Assembly (NCBI GenBank): GCA_905331475.1
Contig: CAJNYU010001437.1
Span: 62,001-126,000, forward strand
DNA from: Rotaria socialis
Taxonomy: Eukaryota; Rotifera; Eurotatoria; Philodinida; Philodinidae
DNA length: 64,000 nt
Direction: 5' to 3'
A program made the translations under genes and the position numbers. Shown piece after piece: positions 32,808-43,079 of the stretch. The notes beneath the pieces were generated by a model. That model saw only the letters and a program-made list of their open reading frames with translations, searched no databases and had not been told where the DNA came from. Each line of letters begins with the position of its first letter. Positions within the stretch are counted from its first letter, which is position 1.

Positions 32808-33356
32808 CTAGCAAGAAAAAATATCATCGAAATTTAGTACAAGTTTTTAAATTTGGGAGTCATATTACTGACGTTTTCACTAACAATGTCTAGATTATCA
32901 TTCAATTCATTTGACTGTGTTATGGTAAAGAGAACAAAACATTTTTAGTCTCATTGTTCTTCACAGCTTACTGAGGAAGGAGATAGTTCACTTGAGTCGT
33001 TATAAAATTACTCATTAACAATTCTGTAGGTGTCTTATTTAGTTTGTTTGTGAAAGTTGTGTTCAATCAAAACCATAGAGTTTTATTTTTCGTAGGTGAT
33101 CCTCGATGCTTTTTTCTAAATTATATATCAAAGCCTTCCTCACTATCCTCTATCGACGGAAAGTCGAGAGAAAACAAATCTCCATTTCCGCTTTTACTAT
33201 TCGTTTTTATTACTAATAGAGTATATCATAGTGAAGAAAATTTGAATTTGTTTTTGTAAAATATTTTTTATACTCTAAGCTATAACTTTCGTTCTAGGTT
33301 AACATAATATATAAGATGTAAGGAATTACTTGCTCGCTTTTATATAGTTAATATGT
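32808..33356. other. spacer between tandem copies 2 and 3
   Basis: Should contain the missing first exon of copy 2, but no convincing ATG-donor combination was recognised. A 71-codon plus-strand frame (33044-33259) is judged spurious. Confidence 0.5.
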
Positions 33357-34736
33357 TCAAAAATAAATGAAAAATATGTATTTAATTATAAAAAAATTGA
33401 ATCTATCGTAAAACTTACTTTCTTCGGGTTGAGAGCGATCTTGTCTTGATATTTTTTTTCTGATGAATAATAACAAATCGATTAAGTAAGGTGTAATGAT
33501 GTAAAGTGCTACATTTAATCCTCCGTATAGAGCAATCAAAGTTGTAATAACATAGATGCAATCGAATCGGCGTGACTGAGTATAACTACAATATGATGGC
33601 GCACATCCATTATAATAAGAATCATAATTGGTTTGAATCTGAATGTTTTCAATGAATAATTGATCAACAATTGATCCAATGCTTGTTGTTAAAGAAAATC
33701 GACTCGGGAAAGATTGATTAAGTATTTGAACTTCGATCTTATTTGAATAGACCGAAATAAGTATATTGAGACAGGATTGATTGTAGAAACATTCGAAGGA
33801 TGAAGCTAACATTGCTTGAAGTGGTAAGCAGTCAACAATGAGACCAGGCAATGTTTCATTGGCGATTAGAATATTCATATCGAACAATCCATTCGTATCC
33901 CATACGTCGTATAAGTAAATGTTACCAGGCATCGGACATGATTTCTTATTTAGACAAGTACAAATGGTTGTTGAACCTTCTCGTATATATTTATTTGCAA
34001 CGATTTCAATGGATTCATTCAATTGAAACGGATAATCAGTTGTCTTTAGGATATAGTTTGTTGATACACCTGTGATAAAATCATTTATTTGTGTATTTTG
34101 CTGAATAATACTCAATGATAGTAAAAAAGTGTTCGATACTTTTTTTTGTGTTTCATTCACTGCTGCTTGAATATTCATTTGAATTCGATCTTTTGGCAAG
34201 ACTATAGAGCTAATCAATTGTGATCCTTCGAAGTCATGAAACGCATCGCTAACAAAAGTGATAGAAATTTGACAAAGTGTCGAAATTAGTTGCCACATAG
34301 CACTCAATGTTGTTCTCATATCCATTGGCCATAGATTTCTATCAATATTTTCGAATAGAGAATCAATCCATTCTTGCGAAATAAAATTGCTCGAACAAAC
34401 TTGATGAAATGATGTCTCAATGTGAGTAAATATTGCATAGGGTATTGAAATGAATTGACATTGACATTGAAGAGTGTCTGAATATTGTATTTGCAGTCGT
34501 TCATAATCAGAAACAGACGGCGATTGTATCTTTTCAACTGAGATTTGAGGAGTAAAAGATGTGTAGATGGTGAGTATAGTGAGTGAGACTCCGAATAGAA
34601 AAATAAATAGACGAGTTGAGAGAATTTCACGATGTACTGTTGTTGAATCTATGGATTGAGAATGATATAGATTGAATGAGACGATTTTTGCACGACATGA
34701 ATCGTACACGAATCGTAATAGATCAAATATTGACAT
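33357..34736 (-). CDS. two-pass membrane protein, tandem family copy 3
   Basis: Start chosen at MSIFDLLRFVYDS (34736), which aligns with the family N-terminus; an ATG or near-cognate 22 codons further up lacks similarity. Helix 1 is LFIFLFGVSLTILTIY. Family Cys words follow: DTLQCQCQFISIPYAIF, HQVCSSNFISQEWIDSLF, CTCLNKKSCPMPG, ECFYNQSCLNIL. YYNGCAPSYCSYTQ precedes helix 2 (IYVITTLIALYGGLNVALYI). After a basic segment the frame crosses a good donor (gaagaaa|gtaagt near 33418). The last ~20 residues as read (FFIIKYIFFIYF) are probably intron, and the true end may lie on another exon. Confidence 0.7.
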   Translation of the reverse strand: MSIFDLLRFVYDSCRAKIVSFNLYHSQSIDSTTVHREILSTRLFIFLFGVSLTILTIYTSFTPQISVEKIQSPSVSDYERLQIQYSDTLQCQCQFISIPYAIFTHIETSFHQVCSSNFISQEWIDSLFENIDRNLWPMDMRTTLSAMWQLISTLCQISITFVSDAFHDFEGSQLISSIVLPKDRIQMNIQAAVNETQKKVSNTFLLSLSIIQQNTQINDFITGVSTNYILKTTDYPFQLNESIEIVANKYIREGSTTICTCLNKKSCPMPGNIYLYDVWDTNGLFDMNILIANETLPGLIVDCLPLQAMLASSFECFYNQSCLNILISVYSNKIEVQILNQSFPSRFSLTTSIGSIVDQLFIENIQIQTNYDSYYNGCAPSYCSYTQSRRFDCIYVITTLIALYGGLNVALYIITPYLIDLLLFIRKKISRQDRSQPEESKFYDRFNFFIIKYIFFIYF

Positions 34737-35180
34737 TATGAATATCGCTAGGCAGTAATTTCTTGTTTTTAACAATATTGAGAATGTATATATGAACAAC
34801 ACAACTTCGTCGTTTCATTCTATTAAATACTTAATAACGTAAGTAGGAGAAATGGAAAGAATATTTTTACATATGTTTCATAGTAAAGCAAGTAGCAATT
34901 TCCGTAATTACTTTTAAGCTTTTGTTTAGATGATTCACTGGCCTAAGTTGCTTGCCACAAAAAATAAGTAAAAAATATGAAACAAGGCATAAAATTTATT
35001 TTTTTCAATCCTTAATCAGATGATAAAAAAATCCAACTAATGACAAAAAAAAGTATATGAAGTGTGCACAGATACAAATAGAACAAAAATGTATAAACAC
35101 ATCTACACAATAAGCTTGAAAATATAGTGTTCAAATGATTTGTGTATTATTTGATAGTAATCATCCTACTGAAGTATTAT
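34737..35180. other. non-coding spacer
   Basis: AT-rich; nothing recognised. Confidence 0.6.
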
Positions 35181-35918
35181 TTATTTTCTACCAGCCGATT
35201 GACTTCTAGTGCGTGTTCGATCATTTCTATAATAAAAATACAGAATATTCAAGTTGACAAAAATGAAAAAAAATAGAATAATTTTTTCAATAGCTTTTAA
35301 TCGTAGTCGCTCAGTGTACACGTACTTGTTAAACATTTTATCAATATTTATTTGCTTCAGTAACATGATCTCTCTGCTAGAATTCAAACGACCTAAGTCA
35401 TAAGGCAATAAATAAACAATGTGATTAAAACTATTTGATTATATACTTACAAATAATTTTTATTTGTTCTAATGTATTAATAATTTCGCTAAGTTCAGTT
35501 TTCGATTTTGCATGACTAAAACACGAATATTATACTAGTTGTGCTAGACAAATGAATAGTAACTTACTAATACATATAGAGTAATTCCTCATCTCGCTTT
35601 ATATCGAATCCCATATTAATTGAGCTCTGCATATCCTTGAAAGCTTCTGAAGAAGAAAAAAACTAAAAATATCGAAACAGTGGAAAAAAACCTACCTGTA
35701 AACAATTGTAATTTAAAGTATGATGTAGCACGTTGCTTCAATAAAACGATATTAACTTGACGTTCAACTGTGTTACTTTTATCGCCGAGGATCTTACTAA
35801 TTAACTATAGAGAAAAAACGTAAATATCTATAACCAATTGTTTATTTACTTCGATAGCTTCATTGTAATTGTTCAAGCCAAATGCAACCAAAACTTGTAC
35901 GTATAAATTTTGATCCAT
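35181..35918 (-). CDS. small TPR-like protein, five exons
   Basis: Gene model on the minus strand: exons 35918-35850, 35804-35696, 35646-35568, 35515-35451 and 35392-35181. Each junction is GT-AG and phases agree throughout, giving 154 residues. The start MDQNLYVQVLVAFGLNNYNEAIELISKIL and the following RATSYFKLQLFTEAFKDMQSSI pair look like tetratricopeptide helices. The C-terminus reads through a hydrophobic stretch (IILFFFIFVNLNILYFYY) to RNDRTRTRSQSAGRK. That stretch is either a membrane anchor or a last, non-canonical intron ending tattatag. No family name can be given. The conserved exon phasing argues for a working gene. Confidence 0.65.
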
Positions 35919-37613
35919 GTTTTAATCTAGCAAAGTGGAACTACTAAAGAGTGCAACACAAATGAATTCGTTAGAAAATAGAATGAATCTTGTGTGCATA
36001 GAATGCATATATATATATACATAAAGTACAACCAGTTACCAATTAGACGTCCATGTATATAATAGTCTAGTTGAGCTTGAGCTAAATAAAATTCATCTGA
36101 ATGGTCAGCCGTCGACAGTGGAAAACAAGCAATGCGTTAAACAAATTAAAATGAAATGCACTAAATTAGCGAGCTCTGAAAAAATTAAATAAGTCAAACT
36201 TTTTTCAATATTAATCCGTAGAGAAAATTTTTTTTTTCGAATTGAGTTTTTAGTTTTTTCCGAAAAAGGTTTTATACTGGAAAATAATCGGATACAACTT
36301 GACCAATCAAATTACAGAGAATCTGGAATGGCTTCTGCTTGGGATAGTATGCAAAACAAACGTTGGCTTCGCAAAGCATTGAGTAACTGCGCGATTTCTG
36401 CTTAGCTAAATTAAAGAAATTTTGGAATTCGTACGATCGTATTGATTTTTATTTCAAATAATCTAGTTCTTAATTAACAAAAAACAACCAATCGATAAGT
36501 ACAATTACAGAAAAGAAATATAGTACACGTATATTTTATTTATTAAACGCAAAACCGTTTGATATCAACTGTTTCATATGATGAAGAAAATACAATCAAC
36601 ATATTATTGAATCAAGATTTTCGAATAATTAAAAACTGCATAAATTTCAAGTTTTACTTCGCTTTGCTATTTAAAAGACGTACATTTGTTTATTTAATAA
36701 AACTATGCACAATCTTTAATGGTCAAGTTCAAATAGCATCTTAGTCACAATAGGATCAAAGCGTTTTTCAAAAGGATATCAGATTATTTTCACGTGAATC
36801 TTCGGTTTTTCAAAACATAGGAATATATAGGAAAAAGCTTGTTTTGTAGTCTATGAAGTATAGGATCCATTTTGAAAATACAGAAAATATGGTTCCGTTA
36901 TGAAGGGTGCAAGAAAACGCTGAATAATTTGTGAGCATCGTATAATACTGGTGGCGTCTTTGAAACATTGTTGTAATATTTGCTAGCACGAAACTAAAGT
37001 AGTAGTGCAAATTGTCAAAGTTATAAACAAATCAATTTTGAAATCATTAGTCGATTATTTTTCTCCTAAAAATAGATAAACTATGCATATGATTATATGA
37101 AATATCTAAATCATGTGCGAATAAACTACGAATTGCTAAAAAGAATAGAAAAGAACATTAAGAATGATATAATTTCTCGATCTCATATATAATTATTATT
37201 AAATGTTTCAAAATCGTATTAAAGTATAAAAAAATCAACAAATTTACTACAAGACCACATGCGAAAATAGAGAATGACACTCTTTAAAAAAAAAGTCCTA
37301 AAACGGTATAGTTAACTACACTCCAGCAAGAATGACTTAATGACGCGTGAAATTATATTCACAAATGATTCAAATAGCATCAGAAGTTTCTATCAATCTT
37401 TATAACAAGAAGGCAAACAAGAGAGGCTTATTTTTAGAATAGTCAAATATAGAATACCATTACAAGTTTGAATGATCCCACCGTCTCTTTTTCTTGGCAC
37501 ATCATAGTTATCGACTAGTTTTGAATGAAAGAAAGATGCGTGAGAATCAACAGGTGCCGATTATTACTCGCAATAAAGAGCATGGTTTATTTTATTTTTT
37601 GTTAGAATAAAAA
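35919..37613. other. non-coding stretch
   Basis: AT-rich, with small TA-rich patches (36006-36020). The 61-codon frame at 36559-36744 and similar ones show no motif. Confidence 0.55.
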
Positions 37614-38486
37614 ATGGATCTCTTTCTATTTATCATAGCTCTTCTTATTAACACTACTTATGCGGTTTTATATCGACCCGTCGTATTGATGCATGGTGTT
37701 ACATCAACAGCTGCTGATATGAATGAACTTGGTGGTTGGCTTACCGCATCATTTCCTGGTATCTACGTTATTTCTATCGAAATTGGCAATGGGTATGAAG
37801 ATTCTTTTTTATTACCAATGAATAAACAAGTAGAACTGTTTTGTGCCACTGTACTTGCTGATGAACATTTGCATGATGGCTTCAACATGCTTGGCGTTTC
37901 ACAAGGCAGTTTAATTGTTCGAGGAGCTGTCGAACGATGTTCTTTGCCTGTTTACAATTTGATTACCCTGGTTGGTGCTCATCAAGGTGTTTTTGGTGAT
38001 CCTCCTCTTAAATCACTTCCTCCTCAATTTTGGGATTTAATTTCAAAATATGCCTATGAAGAATCTGTTCAAAATGTGATAAGTATTGCAGGCTTCTGGC
38101 GTGATCCTTTCCAACTAGAAAAATACATAAATCGATGTCATTTTCTTCCTGACATAAACAATGAACGCGAAGTTCGCAATGAAACTTATCGCAAAAATAT
38201 GCTCAAACTGAACGCATTCGTTATGACCTATTCAGACATCGATGAAACTATTACACCACCACAATCAGGTTGGTTTCTAGGCTATGCATCACATGCATTA
38301 CAACCTGAAACATGGAATCAGTCACGTCAATTTACCGAAGATCTCATTGGAATGCAAACATTATCTGAGCAAGGCAAATTACACATGTTCATTGGCCACA
38401 CACGTCATGCGGACGCTCAGCACGCTCCTGATAAAGAATTCTTTTTTCAAAATATTTTGCAATTTTTCAATAATACACTATCGTAA
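37614..38486 (+). CDS. palmitoyl-protein thioesterase (PPT1/2-like)
   Basis: 290 residues, intronless. Signal peptide MDLFLFIIALLINTTYA is followed by the PPT opening strand RPVVLMHGVTS. The nucleophile elbow is GVSQGS with Ser96. LVGAHQGVFGDP is the characteristic PPT block. Asp210 in SDIDETITPPQSGWF and His265 in GHTRHADAQH complete a plausible triad. The enzyme family removes fatty acyl groups from cysteines of proteins or acyl-CoA in lysosomes. Length and signal peptide fit a lysosomal or secreted enzyme. The branch (PPT1 or PPT2) cannot be decided by eye. Animal PPT genes usually have introns, so this may be a retrocopy or an acquired gene. Confidence 0.85.
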   Translation: MDLFLFIIALLINTTYAVLYRPVVLMHGVTSTAADMNELGGWLTASFPGIYVISIEIGNGYEDSFLLPMNKQVELFCATVLADEHLHDGFNMLGVSQGSLIVRGAVERCSLPVYNLITLVGAHQGVFGDPPLKSLPPQFWDLISKYAYEESVQNVISIAGFWRDPFQLEKYINRCHFLPDINNEREVRNETYRKNMLKLNAFVMTYSDIDETITPPQSGWFLGYASHALQPETWNQSRQFTEDLIGMQTLSEQGKLHMFIGHTRHADAQHAPDKEFFFQNILQFFNNTLS

Positions 38487-39290
38487 ATGTTCGGATGTAG
38501 AATAAAATAACAAACTTAGATGCCGTCAATATAAGAGTTAAAACCAATGAGTGTAGATATGGTTGACAATTTTCATTTCGTGTCATAAGAAGTTGGACTT
38601 TGTGAAAAAGTTATGATGATCGTTTGAAGAACAAGGCTTTACTTTGTCTGTATTTATGATATTTTCTTTGTTCCATATTCGTTCGATCTTCATTGGGATT
38701 TCGAAGGATACTGTTACTAAGTTCAGTTACATACATTCATATAATTCTCTGCATTTTGTTTGATTTTGAAGGAAGTGTGGATTGCTCTGTATTTATCTAT
38801 TCTTGTATCTGGTACACATTTAATGCTATTTAGTTCCTTTTCTGGAGCCCAAAAATCCTAAAAAAATAATTAGAAACTATCGGATTCAGCCACTTCCCTT
38901 CTTTATGTATGTATTACGCAATATGTATCGTAATCTTTCAGTAATTTGAAATTTGCATGTACACCTGATAAGCATAAAAATATACGTACTAGTAAGAGAT
39001 ATATGTTGCATAATTAATTAATTTAAATCAGGACTATGATTAATCTTGGAAAAAAACTTGTGGAATTGTCTATAATAGTCACTTCTAATGCAAATAACTT
39101 GAATCAATTCTCATTCAATATATTGCTTTCATAGAGTGAGTGCTTATATTAAAAATTTGAATAAAAAATGAACTGATGATAAACTCACTTCCTTCTTGAA
39201 TCACCTTTTAATTTCGTGCAACGGACTAGTGTACGTATATAAAGTGTAGAATATGTATATCTCATGTATTCATTCAACTAGTAATAATAT
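38487..39290. other. non-coding spacer
   Basis: AT-rich; no gene recognised. Confidence 0.6.
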
Positions 39291-40748
39291 ATGGATTTCG
39301 GCAGAACGCAAAGTAGGATCATATTACTCTTCATCTTCAATATGATCTTTATCGTTACACCTCTTACTCTTGCTTTCCGATGAAATATTGATGAGCTACT
39401 AACTGAGCTGCGATCAAAACCACTGGATGCTGTTCTCTTCTGGAACCCTGTTACACTACAAACCTGTGCCAATGATTATGACCCATCGATAGCTAACACG
39501 TCCAATCAAACTTGGCCTACTACAACAATTCGCGCTTTCGCAATTATTCGTGGTGCCATGTATGATTCTATGAATACTTTCAATCGAGCTTACAGATCTG
39601 TATTCTCACCCATAGTCATATCCAGGACAGATAGGTATCAGAAGCAGTTCGCCATGGAAGATGCCATCATGGAAAGTTCCTATCAAGCATTGTATGCTTT
39701 GTTTGTATCCAAAATAACGACCAATCTTTGATGAAATCCGTGAAGCCCATTTTAAGATGATCAAAAGAGATATGTCACCTCGATCTGGAATGAGTCGGGG
39801 AGTTACTACTGGTCAATTGATTGCATCACATATTTTGGATACTACAAAGAGCGGTCGAAGCGAGAATAGAATAGTATATACATCAATCAATGAACAAGGT
39901 TATCATCAACCAGATCCAAGTCATCCGAATCAGGGATATCTAACTCCACATTGGAGAAATTTGAAACCGTTCCTTTTAGATGTTGGATCACAGTTTCGTG
40001 CTTCAGATATCGTTCGTGAAACGCCAGCTGTCCATCTACTATTTTTGAGCTCCATGCTCTATAAGAATGATATCAATGAAGTTAAAGCATTTGGAGGCAG
40101 AGCCACTTTGAATCGAGTCAGTGATCAAACTGAGATTGATAGCTTTTGGGCTTACGATGGTGTGTCCAAGCTGGGTGTTCCCCACGTTTGTGCAATCAAA
40201 TCGTTCGTGTGATCGTTTTACAACAATATAATTCATTGGAAGATAATGCGCGACTATTCGCTCTTGTTAATTATGTTATGGCTGATGCTGGTATTGCCGT
40301 ATGGGATAGTAAATATTACTACAGTTTATGGTGTCCTATTGTAGGCATTCGACAAAGAACAACAAGTAATGTGGTTGAGCACAATTGGCGACCATTGGGA
40401 GCTCCAACAAATGGCACTGATGATAATTTCACTCCGGAATTTCCTTCTTATGTCTCCGGCCATGTAACATTTGGTTCAGCTGTGTTTTACGTTTTGTGGC
40501 GCTTCTACGACGCAGATGATATCTCGTTCGAATTTCAATCAGATGAATACAATGGTAAAACTGTCGATTCAATTACACGACGAGCACGCCCAGTGAGAAT
40601 ACGAAGATATCGATCATTCACAGAAGCAGACACGGAAGATCTCTTGAGTCGAACCTATCTAGGTGTTCCTTGGAGAATCGATCAAGAAGAAGGACAATCT
40701 ATGGATCAAAAAGTTGGATCATTTGTCTTTGACCAGTTGAGTCAATGA
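39291..40748 (+). pseudogene. vanadium haloperoxidase/PAP2-like gene, frameshifted
   Basis: A signal-peptide-like start (MDFGRTQSRIILLFIFNMIF) runs into a TGA (39378), after which the same frame continues as NIDELLTELRSKPLDAVLFW. A second break near 39720 (frameshift plus TAA) and a third near 40185 are needed to keep the alignment. The PAP2 core is clear: EFPSYVSGHVTFGSA carries the phosphate/vanadate-binding Ser-Gly-His. A later SRTYLGVPWRID corresponds to the family's SRxxLGVHWRxD, where His is the apical vanadate ligand; here it is Pro. With three breaks and loss of that ligand this is a dead gene. The family is mostly bacterial and fungal, so the ancestor was probably acquired. Confidence 0.75.
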
Positions 40749-42574
40749 AGACTTCTTTTTTTTTCTTGCGAATGATGGGAAGCAATGTCTTCACCGTCGT
40801 CACGATCTATTTACTCAATAAAATGAGAAAAGAATGAAAATTTCAAAATAAATAGGAAAAAATAAAATGGGCAGTGTTGAAATATAAAAAAAATAAAATG
40901 ATATAGATAGAAGCATATGTCTCAGTCTGTTTAACAAAGACTAGAGGATATCATGCCTACAACAAATCATTTATAAGTAGTGAAGTAAATAATTCTGTAA
41001 ATTAAAGTTTCTTCAAAAGGCTAGCAAAAGTAGTATATTCGATTAGTAAATGTCTCACTTGCTGATAAAGATGTGATTATCCTATTAGTTGATGCAACTT
41101 TTGAGTTTCACATGTATGCTTTGTTAATTTAAATATTTTCCTTTAATGTATAGCGACGATCATTATGCAACTAAAGCCACAACTCAACAGCAACGTAAGC
41201 TTTAAATTAACACTTTTACACTCTTACTAAGAGTTACTTTCAAATCAATTATATATACATATATACCTAGGATGAAAAATTACTGGTAGTATGAACTATT
41301 CGGGAGTCTACCATACAGCATCCATACTAGCAAATCTTGAAGGTGTGGATATGTGTGAGGCTGAAAATGTGAACGTATGTGAGCTGAGACAAAAGAAAAA
41401 TAACTGCTTCGAGACGACATCTATCACCCCACACATACCTTCACTATCATAAATTAATCTTTCTCATATTTATTTGCATTGCTTTTATTGATTGGTTGTA
41501 TCAATTGAAATAAATAAATAAATAAGTAAATATCGACTTATCGGTTTTAGAGTAGTCGTACATAATTTTAATAATCATTGACTATCGTATTTTTCTGTTA
41601 TAGTTTTCGTTTTGTTCATGCTTTGATATTTATTCTATTTCAAATAAATATACAGATAAAATTTTAACATCTGTCATACCCAAGAACAAACAAACATAGA
41701 CTTGCGCAGACGCATTTTTTTCGTTCGGTTTTTGCAAATAGAAGTTCGATTAACGACTAGAGAATATGTAGTCGGTTGGCTTCTTTTAGGTTCTTTTTTC
41801 GAATTTCTTTCAATCTCTGCATCATCTTTAGTGAAACATGTGAATCTTGAATTGGTAAATGTAAACAGCGACGTTATTGTATTTTCATTAATACTAATGA
41901 TAGAAATCACTGAGGTACATCAACACTGAGTAATAAAAAAGAATCAATCTGAAATATATTGCCATCACAGTAATTACTTCGAAAGCTATGTTTTTAGAAG
42001 AAACCAACTGTTGTGAGTTACGATGAAAGCAACCAGATGCCTTTTGATTTGTTTTGCACGTAGCCTCTCAAAAGAGATACTTAAGGGACCCCCCCCCTCA
42101 GAAAATCGATTTTTTTTCACAAAAATCTATTTTGAGATAAGCACAAATACTGAGAGCCCAAAGTGTCCTCTTTGAGATTATGTGCGATTTGTCACGTTTT
42201 GAATAGTTTTTGGCGGTGAAAATAGCGGTTTTCTGGAAGCAGTAGTAGAAATATATGTTTTTTTTCAGAAATTTTCCTTAGTTACGGGGATGTGATATTC
42301 GTCCACAAACTGGTAGATTTTATCTAATGAGAAACAGATACGCGTTCTGTTATATTAATTAATTAGTGAAACGTATAGTCATTTCTACTTAAAATCCTGT
42401 GCACATGACGAAATTTCCGTATAGATGTCGTGACAGTCATAGTGAAATGAAAAATTGTTTCATCAACTTGCTTATTCGTTTTCTCAAAATCACTTTTTTG
42501 AAGAGTTCGGAACCGATGTCTCAGACTGTAGAAGAGTTAGCGAGCTACTTTTTTTTTAAATAAAAGAACAGACC
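40749..42574. other. non-coding stretch
   Basis: Holds the foldback repeat at 41336-41443 and a C8-9 run at about 42090. A 75-78 codon frame pair near 41.7-41.9 kb lies on opposite strands and has no motif. Confidence 0.5.
41336..41443. repeat. telomere-like foldback repeat (long loop)
   Basis: Left arm cttgaaggtgtggatatgtg; right arm caccccacacataccttca at 41425-41443. The loop is longer (about 65 bases) than in the other copies. Confidence 0.5.
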
Positions 42575-42979
42575 TACAGTGTGGTGCATAATTATAAGAC
42601 CACTTGTTCTCAAATTAAACTAAATGAAATGAGCCATATTTTTAGTGATTTCACATAGATGAGACATAAGAATAACGCTATAAAATTTTCAAGCGGGAGT
42701 CTTTTTATTTTCCTATATATTTAGAATTACCTCCATTTTGATGGTGCATAAATATAAGACCACAGGAAAAAAAAATACAAAAACACCAAAGAGAAAAATA
42801 TCAATATTTGGTCTTGGCTCCATTTAGCTTAATAACTTCAAAGATTCTTTCAGGCATCGATTCGACCAAAGCACGGAGTTGTTCGATGCTAATTTCTTCC
42901 CAAGATTTTATAATGGTAGTTTTTAACTGTTCTTTTGTTCTAAATTGTTTACCTCCTGCATAGACCTTCCTTGCTAGTA
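42575..42979 (-). mobile_element. Tc1/mariner-type transposon relic, one end plus transposase C-terminus
   Basis: A TA (42575-42576) is followed by a terminal sequence cagtgtggtgcataattata. A second copy of the tggtgcataa-tataagaccac motif lies 160 bp inward (42742-42763). Two direct repeats inside one inverted repeat is the IR/DR layout that binds Tc1-like transposases. The minus-strand frame (42979-42801) encodes the C-terminus of such a transposase: KVYAGGKQFRTKEQLKTTII, SWEEISIEQLRALVESMPER, then FEVIKLNGAKTKY and a stop. The rest is hidden by the assembly gap. Sequence right of the gap does not clearly continue the transposase, so the far end may be missing or assembled wrongly. Confidence 0.85.
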
Positions 42980-43079
42980 NNNNNNNNNNNNNNNNNNNNN
43001 NNNNNNNNNNNNNNNNNNNNNNNNNNNNNNNNNNNNNNNNNNNNNNNNNNNNNNNNNNNNNNNNNNNNNNNNNNNNNNN
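42980..43079. other. assembly gap (100 N)
   Basis: Exactly 100 N, the usual placeholder for a gap of unknown size. It falls inside the transposon, a typical place for assembly to break. Confidence 0.99.
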
